From contig NC_133330.1 in the NCBI RefSeq assembly GCF_042186555.1, positions 163,569,907 through 163,633,906 on the forward strand: a stretch of DNA of 64,000 nt. The letters are read 5' to 3'. Source of the stretch: Aquarana catesbeiana (taxonomy: Eukaryota > Chordata > Amphibia > Anura > Ranidae). Below, piece by piece: positions 21,671 through 32,234 of this stretch. The first letter of the stretch is position 1. The number at the start of each line of letters is the position of its first letter. The notes below the pieces were generated by a model. The model was not told where the DNA came from and did no database searches. It worked only from the letters and a program-made list of their open reading frames with translations. A program made the translations under genes and the position numbers.

Positions 21671-21672
21671 TA

Positions 21673-22004
21673 TAATCACTCCCACCACTCCCAGAGCAGT
21701 ACAGTATCACTATGATGACAATGTACTGCTGTAATGACAGTATGTACATTTTTCACCGGAGCAAGTGTATTGTTACTTTGGTGACATTGTACTGCTGTGA
21801 TGGGGATCATGTGACAGGTACATGAATTTGGTGCAAGCGCCAACACTTTAGTTGATGCACCCCCAGGGTCTTTTTTAATATTGATTGGACCCTGGCCAAA
21901 CATTTTCTTTGCCCCCCCCACCTGCTCTCCACCTGCTCTGAGTCATACAATAAATAGCGGCTAGTCTGAAAATCAGTTTACCGAATCAAATCAGGCAGTG
22001 ATTG
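21673..22004. other. No gene seen
   Basis: Degenerate short repeats around GACAATGTACTGCTGT occur twice (21718 and 21785). No other structure is seen. Confidence 0.35.
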
Positions 22005-22380
22005 CGATTGGTTGCCAGAGGTTATAGTGTATCATTACCGCTCACTGACTGGCTGATAGAGGTTATAGCACACATTATGGCTCACTTAATATTTCCTGGA
22101 AGTTACAACACATGACTTATGCTTGTTTATTGGTTGCTAGAAATTACTGTACATCAACACTGCTCACTGATTGGTTACTGGAGGCTACTGGACATCCTTA
22201 TCACTCACCAGTTAGTTGCTAGAGATTACTGCACGTTATTACTGCTCTCACTGATTGGTTGCTAGGGGTTACTGCATATCCATACCGCTCAATGATTGGT
22301 TGAAAGAGGTTAGTGCACATCATTACTGCTTACTGATTGGTTGCTAAAGGTTATAGCACATCATCTCCTCACTGCCTGCA
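22005..22380. repeat. Minisatellite, 41-bp unit
   Basis: About nine copies of a 41-bp unit around CACTGATTGGTTGCTAGAGG and TTACTGCACATCATTACTGC. Copies diverge by 10-25 percent by eye. The inverted CCAAT core recurs in each unit. Confidence 0.75.
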
Positions 22381-22868
22381 CACCATGGACTGGAGTGGTG
22401 AGGGGACCCATCAATAGACAGAAAACTCTTGGGGATCCTAGGACTTCTGGGATCAGTGGCAATGCTGGGGGAGGGGTGTGTGATCAGTGGCACTGCTGGG
22501 GGGTTGATGGGGTCAGTGGCAGTGGTAGGGGGATGGGATTAGTTAGGAAGCGGTACACTGTGGCAAATTCTGAATCATGAGCAAAGCTGAAAATCTTTGG
22601 CAAATATATAGTGGTGGATTCTACACTGACCACCAATGTAATGTGGAATTTACAATGACCACCAATGTGAGCGGAGATTTACACTGACCACCAATGTGAG
22701 GGGGAAATTTGCACTGACCACCATGTAATGAGGGATTTTACATCACCCACCAATATAAAGAGGGATTTCTACACTGACACCAATGTAATAGGAGCATTTA
22801 CACCAACCACCAGTGTAAGGGGGAATACACAATGACCTCCATGTAAGGGGGAATTTACACTGACAACT

Positions 22869-23283
22869 TGTCAGGGCTGGGCTCAGCCCTTCCTTCTCTG
22901 AGCTAGCCGCTCAGCTGTCGGTTAATTGCCAGCTACTATCTCTCCACAGTGACTCACCTGTTGATGATATCCTGCTCGTCAGTCCTGCTTACTTAAGTCA
23001 CCCAGCCCAGATGATCTCTGCCTTCGCCTGGTCAACATCACAGAGATTCTCTCCTGCGTGCCTATTAAAGATTTGCTTGGCTGACGTTCCTTCTAGCTCC
23101 AGATCCTGCTTGCTGTTCCACTACGCGGATTCCTGGCTTCCTGACTTTCTGGCTTGTCTGACTATCCGTTCTGGTTACCAAAATGTGGCTATGTTTTGAC
23201 TATGTTTGTTCTATTTACTTTTATTATTAAACAAGTGTGATTTAACTGTACTTCTGTCTCGGTCTGATTCATGGTTTCTGACA
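22869..23283. mobile_element. LTR-like piece, possible solo LTR
   Basis: It begins TGTCAGGGCTGGGCTCAGC and ends GGTTTCTGACA, giving TG...CA ends. It is flanked by CAACT (22864-22868) and CAACC (23284-23288), a near-perfect 5-bp duplication. It holds ACTTAAGT and ATTATTAAAC motifs that could be promoter and poly(A) elements. No internal retroelement sequence is attached, so solo LTR is the best guess. Confidence 0.5.
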
Positions 23284-23422
23284 CAACCATTGTCCAGTAG
23301 ATTTGTACTGACAAACAATGTAAGGTGACACTTCTACACTGACCACCAATGTTAGAAGGATTTACAATGACCACCAATATTAGGGGGGATTTACAATGAC
23401 CACCAATGTAAAGGGGGATTTA

Positions 23423-25064
23423 CACTGCCTTGCAAAAGTATTCACCCCCCTTGGCATTTTTCGGTTTTTGTTGCCTCACAACAAAACATGGAATTAACAT
23501 GGATTGGTTGAGGATTTGCATTTAATTTACAGAACATTGCCACAACTTTGAAGATTTTTTTTTTTTTTATTGTGAAGCAAACAACAAATAAAACAAAATA
23601 ACAGAAAAAGTCAATGTGCATAACTATTCACCCCCCCTAAATTCAATACTTTATAGAGTCACCTTTTGCGGCTATCACAGCTCCAAGTCACTTTGGATAA
23701 GTCTCTATGAGCTTGCCACATCTTACCACTGGGATTTTTGCCCATTCCTCCTTGCAAAACTGCTCCAGCTCCTTCAACTTGGATGGTTTGCGCTTGTAAA
23801 CAGCAATCTTTAAGTCTGACTACAGATTTTCTATTGGATTGAGGTCTGGGCTTTGACTAGGCCATTCCAACACATTTACATGTTTCCCTTTAAACCACTC
23901 AAGTGTTGCTTTAGCAGTGTGTTTGGGGTCATTGTCCTGCTGGAAGGTGAACTCCGTTCCATCCTCAAATCACACACAGAGTGGTACAGGTTTTCCCCAA
24001 GAATATCCCTGTATTTAGCACCATCCATTCTTTCCCTCAACTCTGACCAGTTTCCCAGTCCCGACTTCTGAAAAACATCCCCACAGCATGATGCTGCCAC
24101 CACCATGTTTCACTGTGGGGATGGTGTTCTTTGGGTGATGTGATGTGTTGGGTTTGCGCCAGACATAGCATTTTCTTTGATGGCCAAAAAGTTCAATTTT
24201 AGTCTCATCAGACCAGAGCACCTTCCTCCATACATTTTGGGAGTCTCCCACATGCCTTTTCGTACACTCAAAACGTGCCATTTTGTTTTTTGCTGAAAGT
24301 AATGGCTTTTTCTAGCCACTCTGCCATAAAGCCCAACTCTATGGAGCGTATGGCTTATTGTCGTCCTATGTACAGATACCCCAGTCTCTGCTGTGGAACT
24401 CTGCAGCTCCTCCAGGGTTACGTTAGGTCTCTGTGCTGCCTCTCTGATTAATGCCCTCCTTGCCCAATCCGTGAGTTTTGGTGTGCGGCTGTCTCTTGAC
24501 AGGTTTGCTGTTGTGCCATGTTTTTTCCATTTGGTTATGATAGATGTGTTGGTGCTCCTAGGGATCATCAAAGATTTGGATATTTTTTTTATAACCTAAC
24601 CCTGAGTTGTACTTCTCGACAACATTGTCCCTTACTTGTTTGGAGAGTTCCTTGGTCTTCATGGCAGTGTTTGGTTAGTGGTGCCTCTTGCTTAGGTGTT
24701 GCAGCCTCTGGGACCTTTCAAAAAGGTGTGTATATGTAATGACAGATCATGTGACACTTAGATTGCACACAGGTGGACATAATTTCACTAATTATGTGAC
24801 TTCTGAAGGTAATTGGTTGCACCAGAGCTTTTTATGGGCTTTCTAACAAAGGGGGTGAATACATACGCACATGCCAATTATCAGTTTTTAATTTCTGAAA
24901 AATAATTTTATGTATATATTTTTCTAATTTTACTTCACCAACTTAGACTATTGTGTTCTGATCAATCACATATAATTCAAATTGAAAAAAAACATTGAAC
25001 TAAAGGCTGTAATGTAACAAAATAGGTAAAAAGACAAGGGGGTGAATACGTTTGCAAGACACTG
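23423..25064 (-). mobile_element. Complete-length Tc1-like transposon, 1,642 bp
   Basis: TA flanks both ends (23421-23422, 25065-25066). The termini are CACTGCCTTGCAAAAGTATT and, inverted, CAGTGTCTTGCAAACGTATT. Length and layout are typical of Tc1. The transposase reads on the minus strand but is broken. Confidence 0.9.
23636..24662 (-). pseudogene. Tc1-like transposase, full span, frameshifted
   Basis: The start is ATG at 24662 (MKTKELSKQVRDNVVEKYNS). The DNA-binding part follows in another frame (MIPRSTNTSIITKWKKHG, then LTDWARRALIREAAQRPNV). After a shift come LWSDETKIELFG with the first catalytic aspartate and GGGSIMLWGCFSEVGTGKLV; a further frame carries GAKYRDILGENL near 24030. The C-terminus is present but shifted, ending near 23640. 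At least three frame changes make it non-functional, although it is full length. Confidence 0.85.
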
Positions 25065-25548
25065 TACCCTGACCACCAGTGTAAGGGCAATTCTGCACTT
25101 ACCACCAATGTAAAGGGAAATGTACACTGATCACCAATGTAATGAAGAATTTGCACTGACAACCAATGTAATGGGGGATTTCTACACTGGCCACCAATGT
25201 AAGTGGGGATTTACATTCACCACCAATTTAAAGGGGGCTTCTACATGGACCACCAATGTAAGGGTGGATTTTAAACTGACCACAAATGCAAGTTTGGATT
25301 TTTTTACTGATTACCAATATAAAGAGGAGTTTGTACACTGGCCACTAATGTAATGGGGATTTAAATTGACCACTAATGTAATAGAAGCATTTGCAGTAAC
25401 CACCAATGTAAGAAGGGATTTACACTGACCACCAATGTAAGGGGGATCTTCACACTGGCCAATAGTGTGAATGAAAGGATTGTACACCAAACCCCAATGT
25501 AATGAGACAATTTACACTGACCACAATGTAACTGAGACATTTAGCCTG

Positions 25549-25850
25549 CGTTCACATATGTGTGTGCCGGGAACGCATGCAAAATTGCTTTCCTAACATT
25601 AATTAATAATAACACCCTCACGCATCTGCTGAGTTGTGCATATTCACATGCACCAAAATTTACGGTGCTGTGGCACCATGTTATTTTGAAAAAGGGTTCT
25701 ACCTCAAATTTGCTACCATTGGAAAAGGTACCACCCAATGTACACACAGGGACTTTAAGGGCAACTGAGTACACAAATTAATAATTAGAAAATGTTATTA
25801 AACATTGTTAAAAAGTTTGGTGCATATATCACTATACAGTATAAAATGGT
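25549..25850. other. MITE-like fragment, no gene
   Basis: TTTAGCCTGCGTTCACATATG resembles the GTGTGAA-type MITE ends, but no inverted partner was found before the LINE begins at 25851. Confidence 0.3.
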
Positions 25851-25955
25851 GGGGGCGTGGCCTAACTCCGGACCAAGATGGACGCTTAGACCGAGCTCTC
25901 CAGCACAAAGGAGCAGCTATCTTGTGCTTCAGGGCTAATTAAAACTTAACCCAAC

Positions 25956-27111
25956 ATGGGAAAAGGTGACCGGAGCTCCTCATCTACCCGGGAACCACTG
26001 GAGTCAAACCCGCAAAATTTTACCAATATCCCCGCGATGTTCCGCACATCGCAGGGAGAAGGCCTCAAAGCCACGGCCTCGCCTAAGCCTCCCGGCCCGC
26101 TCGGCGGCTCCAGCTCTGTGATTCACGGCGTGAACGGCACCCACAACCCTACAATGCAATCAGGATTGCCATCACAGCCATCACAAGCCCTTTGCCTGGC
26201 AGACCTACAAGCAGTGGCCCTAGATATCAAAGCAACCCTAGCTGCAGCCATCACAGATCTCAAAACTGACATACAGGGTGTAGCAGCAAGGATGGGATCG
26301 GTGGAGAAGGCCACAGCACGTCATGCAGATGCCATCAAACAGGTACAGAAAACCTCAGATATGCACTTATCTCATATTATTGAAATTCATCGTCATCTAG
26401 AAGACCTCGATAATAGAGGAAGACGACACAACATAAGAATCAGAGGGGTCCCAGAATTAGCAGATCAAAACCCAATAGAACAGACTGCTGCAACAATCTT
26501 TAATGATCTGTTAGACAGACCCCCAGACTCTCCCATTGATTTTGAAAGGATTCACAGAGCCCTCAGACCGAGAGGAAGGGACACTGATCCTCCTAGAGAC
26601 ATTATATGTTGCCTGGTAAACTTCCCTCTGAAAGAAGCCATTTTAAAAAAAGCAAGGGAGAAAAACAGAGTGCTATTTAATGGAAACGAAATTAAGCTAT
26701 ACCAAGACCTGTCAAATATCACATTACAGCAACGCAGAGCCCTGGCGTCCAATTCTTGATCAACTGCGTACCAGAGGAATACCATATAGATGGAAGTTCC
26801 CATTCTGTCTATCAGCCTCATGGAGAGGCCACACAGCACTGTAACACACACCCGACGATCTTTAATCATTCTGCGACACATCGAATATCCCATTAATCGA
26901 GGTCCCAGAATGGTACAATTTGTTTATGATAAATGACACATGGATTGAAGTAACCAACAATTACACTCCCAGAGCTCAAAGAAACCAAGATCGACGTTGC
27001 AGATCACCATCAGCTCAACACAACAGAAGAGGACTAAACCAAGGAAGCCCGGGAATCTCACCACCCAGACGTAGAGATCGCACAGATCGTCAGGATCAAA
27101 TGGACACCTGA
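25956..27111 (+). pseudogene. LINE A ORF1 protein (RNA-binding), frameshifted
   Basis: ATG at 25956 follows a 105-bp leader. The first 268 codons give a low-complexity N-terminus and a heptad-like stretch (residues about 90-145, LQAVALDIKATLAAAITDLK). The conserved L1 ORF1 RRM-like region follows (HLEDLDNRGRRHNIRIRGVP, then FERIHRALRPRG). A frameshift at about 26750 causes an early stop at 26759; the protein continues in another frame as RWKFPFCLSASWRG to a basic tail ending at 27111. In the family this protein binds the LINE RNA and forms trimers. One small indel is the main visible defect. Confidence 0.8.
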
Positions 27112-27143
27112 ACTCTAACTGCACTTAGTTGATATGATTGTTA

Positions 27144-28369
27144 GAGATAATAAAGTTATTCCCGCGCTATCAAATATGGAAAACGGCTAAAAATGGAAAA
27201 GCTGCTTGCACCGATTCGGGTACACACCTGACCTTCACAATGAATATGTATAAATGGGTGGTGCTGCGCTAATCCTCACTAAACAAACATGTGCCATAAA
27301 GGTGAGTTAAGATCTTAGAGTCAAATCTTATATCACAAACCAAATACAGGAAATATTAATAAAAACGTGATAGGTGACACTAACCAACAGATGAGTCCGT
27401 ACACCATACTACATACAAGGTGACAGATGTGCAAAAACGTCCATCCAAATGAATATAACATAAATGTCCCAAACAATTGTGTTCAAAAGTGCTACACAAG
27501 GAAAAAACTTGATATAACTAAAATATGTGACAGCAACGGTTTAACATTCGGCCGTTGCAATTAAAGTCATCAGGGGACTGATGAAGTCACGTGAGGTGTG
27601 ACGTCACGCGTAGGGACGAGACAGGCTGCAGACACTGTTAGAGGCTTACGAGCTCGCCGCTCGTTGGATACAATCGCTGTTTTTTATTCTATGATGTGAG
27701 TACTTCTATTTCTTAAATAAAATTTATCTGATCAAACGGTATTACACTATTGGGATCTTTCCTGCTCTTTATATACCCCCTTGCACTACATCTGAGGGAA
27801 CCATATCTCGGATCTAGGATCGTGAGGGACGCGCTGGAGCCCCTAGGTGGACACCCCAAAGGCTTGCTGATCATATGCGCTTGCCCTATTACCCTAAGGT
27901 AAGAGGCCACTACCCACTTGTGTGTATGCACACGAAGACACATGTGATGTCACCCACGCTGAGCACTTTAATTGCAACGGCCGCATGTTAAACCATTGCT
28001 GTCACATATTTTAGTTATATCAAGTTTTTTCCTTTTGTAGCACTTTTGAACACAGTTGTTTGGGACATTTATGTTATATTCATTTGGATGGACGTTTTTG
28101 CGCATCTGTCACCTTGTATGTAGTATGGTGTACGGACTCATCTGATCAGAATACTCCATTGCACACTGTCACTTTTTTGAGCATTGTTTGCACACAGTTT
28201 AAATTATTTCTTTATTTATATATTTATTTGCACTATATGATGGAACGTTTTTTCAATGATTGTGAGGTTTACTAAATTGCTAGGAGGTCATATTTATGTG
28301 CCATCATGAACATACTTTCACGTATATGATATATATTATTTTTTCATCTCTACTGGATTAGCTATATCT
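27144..28369. mobile_element. 1.2-kb insert with 13-bp direct repeats in LINE A
   Basis: GATATGATTGTTA stands at 27131-27143 and again at 28370-28382, both copies exact. The insert starts GAGATAATAAAGTTATTCCC and ends TACTGGATTAGCTATATCT. Its core is a palindrome (27384-28146). It has no poly(A) end and no protein domain, so its class is unclear. The duplication length resembles target-primed retroposition. Confidence 0.65.
27384..28146. repeat. Fold-back core of the LINE A insert
   Basis: The left arm (GATGAGTCCGTACACCATAC ... GGCCGTTGCAATTAAAGT) returns inverted at 27966-28146 with about 90 percent identity by eye. The 400-bp loop carries smaller palindromes such as GTCACGTGAGGTGTGACGTC. 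Confidence 0.8.
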
Positions 28370-28382
28370 GATATGATTGTTA

Positions 28383-30155
28383 CCCTCTACTCACACAATA
28401 ATATGCAACTAGTCTACATCATTACGTCTTTATATTATCCAGAGGAAACAGAAACAAGAATATCAACAGACTTCGATCCAACCACAGAGTGTTAAGTTTA
28501 AATTTAAAAAAAAAAAAAAAGTTGACTGTTTGCTTTTACCCCTCCTCCTGTATTTACTTTCTTTCCCTTTACAACTACGATATAACCTCAAAAAAGGCAA
28601 GTATACTACACTCAAGAATACTTGATCATATTCAACACCTTTGGAAAAAATCATTATCTCAATGATATAATGAATAAGTCTGATTAATGGGAGAACTCTA
28701 GTAAGTACAGTAATTTTTGCTTCTACTCTGGTACTCGGGGAACCTGGAAGGAAAAAAATAAATAAATAAATAATAAAAAAAATAATGATAATAATAATAA
28801 AAAAATAAAAAAATAAATAATTATAACATAGAAATACAATATTCTTATCTTCGGTTACCCGGTACCAGACATGCCTTTCAATCTAAAAATTACAATTTCT
28901 ACATGCACTGAACTCCCCAGAAAACAAACAAAACTTTATACGAGCATAACCTGAGTTGGAATTGAAATATGCCCTATTGTAAAACTATAAGGGGAACTAT
29001 TAGTTGCTTGGAATACAGTTCAAGGATCCAAGATAAAGTTAGGTTCATATTGTTCAGTCATAACTTAAGTTCCTATGACTATATTTTATTAATCGATCAA
29101 AATTAATATAGAAGAAAAGTATCAGGGTGGAACATAATAAATGTCTTCAAAAATTCAATGTTAAAGGTAATTATTATAAAGATACACAATTGCTCCTCCA
29201 AATAGCCCTTAGGGAAATGTATAATACAACTAGACAAAACTTCCTTAATCAGTCGGGACGCACCAGACAAACTAAAACAACATACAATTTATTTGACCAT
29301 CATGATGCTTTTCATATATATCTGATGAAAATATAATTGCAAGTATTTACTGCTATTGGATCTGCTCAATAGAAGGTTAAACAGTTGATTAATCATTATG
29401 ATATAACTTACTAAAACTTATATTTTTCCATATGATATGCATTATATTTCTTTAACTTACAAGAAGTATATATTCCTGAATACAATAGATCCCTCTAGTG
29501 GCCGAAATGCATAACTGTAAAAGAAGGCCTCATTAATGTTTGACATAATTAAATATACTTAATCCTGAAAACTTGATATATCTAATTATGACATGGGTTT
29601 ATGTATTACCACATACACACACAGAATCTCATTTCACCTTTCCCCACAAATTAGAATAGACAATACTCAACCTAATACGGTAGCCTTTATGAAATTCAAT
29701 GCAATACATCTGTGTCCTGAAATATTAGAATACCATGTTATGCTAGCTGCTCCGATGTGCTAGAAAATAGAAATAAGTGAGAAATAACTGATTTATCTTT
29801 TATTGCTTAATTAAAAAAAAAGGAAGAAAGAGAGAAACACTATAAGAATTCATCTTGTCCTACTTAGACCTCGAACCCACACAAAGGGTAGAATTCTTTT
29901 TACCCTTTGACCCTTTGACCCTTTTTATAGGGTAGACTAGCTGGTCTAACCTACCTCCGGAACATATATCCCCCCCACTTCCAGTGGGTGTTTTTTTTTT
30001 TTTTTTTTTTTTCTCCAACCCTGTGTTTTTTTCTCAGACTAACACAAAGACGAACAGATATAATACTCTAACTTTTCAAAACACACACAGAGCCTTATCA
30101 CAACATCAACTTCTTAGAATCTATTATTTTGAAAAACTTAAAAACTACCTTCAAA
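28383..30155 (+). other. LINE A inter-ORF region, AT-rich
   Basis: No gene is seen. It contains (AAT)n-like runs near 28755-28825, repeats of GACCCTTT near 29905 and a T-run at 29991-30012. Confidence 0.5.
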
Positions 30156-30455
30156 ATGCCTAACCCAAAACAACAAACTATTTCATCAACAATAAAACTA
30201 CTTTCAGTAAATGCTAAAGGACTCAACATACCGGAAAAAAGAACCAAATTTCTTAATGAATTCCATAAACAAAAAGCAAATATCATTTGCATACAGGAAA
30301 CTCACTTTAAATCTCACAAAATTCCAAAAATACAAGACAAAAGATTTCCAACAGCTTTTCGCGCCACCAATCCAGAAGGGAAAACTAAAGGAGTGTCAAT
30401 ACTGATATCTAAACAAACACCAATCCAGATTTATGATACAATGATAGATCCGGAG
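30156..30455 (+). pseudogene. LINE A ORF2, endonuclease N-terminus only
   Basis: The frame from 30156 (MPNPKQQTISSTIKLLSVNA) carries the APE-type endonuclease start, with the conserved asparagine in LSVNAKGLN and the catalytic glutamate in ICIQETHF. It then reads through KGVSILISK. ORF2 of this group encodes endonuclease and reverse transcriptase for target-primed insertion. About 100 residues remain before the junction with the retrovirus; the RT domain is missing. Confidence 0.8.
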
Positions 30456-30460
30456 ATAAA

Positions 30461-31160
30461 GACCTGCAGTGGATAGAAGCCACAAAAAGAGGAACAGTGC
30501 AGAATTATGGTTATGACAAGAGTAGTACTATTGACAAAACAAAGAAAACACATATATTCTCAACCCGAAGAGACAGATCAGCCTCCCCCGTATGTAGATG
30601 AATGGACCTAAGATAGAGATAGGTCAGAGCCATGTCCAAATGCCCCGTCCAGTAGAGGACTCAAGTTGTTGTCCACCTACATCAGATTCAGCAAGTTTGT
30701 CAACGCCAAATCTCAGTAAATATACTCCTAACCGTAACACTCTAGGTATAGGCAGGACAGAAATAGGGAACTCAGTAGTAGTCAATGGGCTCCCCAATCA
30801 AGTGTCCACTTCCACTCCGAGAAATCCTGATGCAAATAGCCGGACCCTTGCCCCGTCTTTCAACATACCTCTGCAAATGCCCTTAAGAGAGCAGGCAGTG
30901 AGGGAACATCAGACTCTAGTTTACACCCCTTTTTACCACAAGAGATTTACTGAACTGGTAGATTCATAACCATGCCTACTCTGAGAAGCCCCAAGCCATG
31001 ACAGATTTGCTCTGGTCAATAACTCAGACTCATAACCCCACTTGGTCGGACTGCCAGCAACTTTTATTGACCCTTTTTAATACTGAGGAGAGACACAGAA
31101 TTAACCAAGCAGTGCAGAAGTATAAAGTCAAAAGACCCTTCCTATTAGAAATACTTTGTA
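30461..31160 (+). pseudogene. gag: ERV gag remnant
   Basis: The late-domain motif PPPY is encoded at 30582-30593 just before a stop. A later frame (30598-30969) carries PLREQ near the capsid start, and 30998-31135 carries THNPTWSDCQQLLLTLFNTE, a conserved segment of gammaretroviral capsid. In retroviruses this protein forms the particle core. The frames are separated by stops, and the nucleocapsid is missing. Identification is by family motifs. Confidence 0.8.
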
Positions 31161-31926
31161 GTTTGGGGGGGGGGGGCATCAAGTCCAACATCAGTTCCTG
31201 TACATGCTGGATTGCCCTATTCCCTTGCTGGGTAGAGACTTACTTGCTAAACTCAGAGCACACATATACTTCCAATCTGACGGACAGGCTTTCCTAAAAT
31301 TGCTATGGACAGATGACAACCCACCAGGATTAGCCAGACACATTCCCCCAATCCTTATTAAATTAAAATCAGAAGCCACTCCAGTCAGCCTGAAACAGTA
31401 CCCAGTCCCTCGAAAAACCCTAGTAGGAATACAAAAGTACTTAAACAAATTCCTACACTATGGTATTCTAAAACCCTGTCAGTCTCCCTGGCCTCTACTC
31501 CCAGTACAGAAACCCGGAACAGCTCACTGTCGTCCTGTTCAAGACCTCAGAGCAGTCAATCAGGCTGTAATGACCATCCACCCAGCGGTCCCGAACCCAT
31601 ACAACCTATTGGGATTAATACCAGGGGAGGCCATCTATTTCACAGTTCTGGATTTAAAAGATGCCTTCTTCTGTCTCAAAGTGGCAGAACAATCCCAGCG
31701 CATTTTTGCTTTCCAGTGGGAGGACCCAGAGACTGGGGGTAAGGGACAACTGACATAGACACGTTTACCCCAGGGATCCAAAAACTCCCCTACACTATTT
31801 GGAACAGCCCTGACCCAAGACCTGAAATCCTTCAAGTCTGATCCTAAGAATAGAGTCCTCCTTCAGTATGTGGATGACCTATTGATCGCCGCCAAAAATA
31901 GAGAAGAGTGCCTTCAAGCTACTAAT
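31160..31926 (+). pseudogene. pol: ERV pol, protease end and reverse transcriptase N-half
   Basis: After a deletion and a G-run at 31166-31176, the protease end (CPIPLLGRDLLAKL) leads into reverse transcriptase. LDLKDAFF (near 31650) holds the first catalytic aspartate. The LPQGFKNSP-type motif follows a stop at about 31758, then YVDDLLIA near 31870 holds the other two. LINE B interrupts the gene just after this motif. The RT palm motifs are kept, but stops make it non-functional. Confidence 0.85.
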
Positions 31927-32234
31927 GAACTGTTACAATAATTTTTTTTTTTTAATTGACAATTTTTTATTGAGCTTCCAAAAAAGATATATTACAATGT
32001 ATAAAAGTGGCATTACATACTTTTGGAAATTGCTTGGCCTAATCCTTTCAAAAACAAAAAAAAACAAACAAAAAAAAAAATTAAGAAAGAAATTATAAAC
32101 AGGAGGAATAAAAGAGATAGATAGAGAAAGAAAGGGGTCCATACCTTTAAAGCTCATTTCTCCGGGGCCCCAAGCACATGTAATTTTCCAAGGCGAGGGT
32201 GGTCCCATGGACCTATAGAATTACGAAATTATGG

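Larger units (their letters stand above)
22612..25548. repeat. Minisatellite of about 30 bp, split by three inserts
   Basis: The unit GGGGATTTACACTGACCACC followed by AATGTAAG recurs at 22612-22863, 23289-23420 and 25067-25548. An LTR-like piece (22869-23283) and a complete-length Tc1 element (23423-25064) separate the blocks. Both inserts are flanked by array sequence, so the array is older than they are. Confidence 0.8.
25851..30455 (+). mobile_element. LINE A, L1/Tx1-type, 5' half only
   Basis: It starts GGGGGCGTGGCCTAACTCC, the same start as LINE B at 45414. It contains ORF1, a long AT-rich spacer and the beginning of ORF2. A 1.2-kb insert lies at 27144-28369. At about 30455 it passes into an endogenous retrovirus, and no later part of the LINE is found in the window, so its 3' half is lost or elsewhere. 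Confidence 0.8.

Noticed and set aside
23423..25064. An active Tc1 transposon, since both ends and full length are present
   Set aside because: The transposase has at least three frame changes; it could move only if another copy supplied the enzyme.
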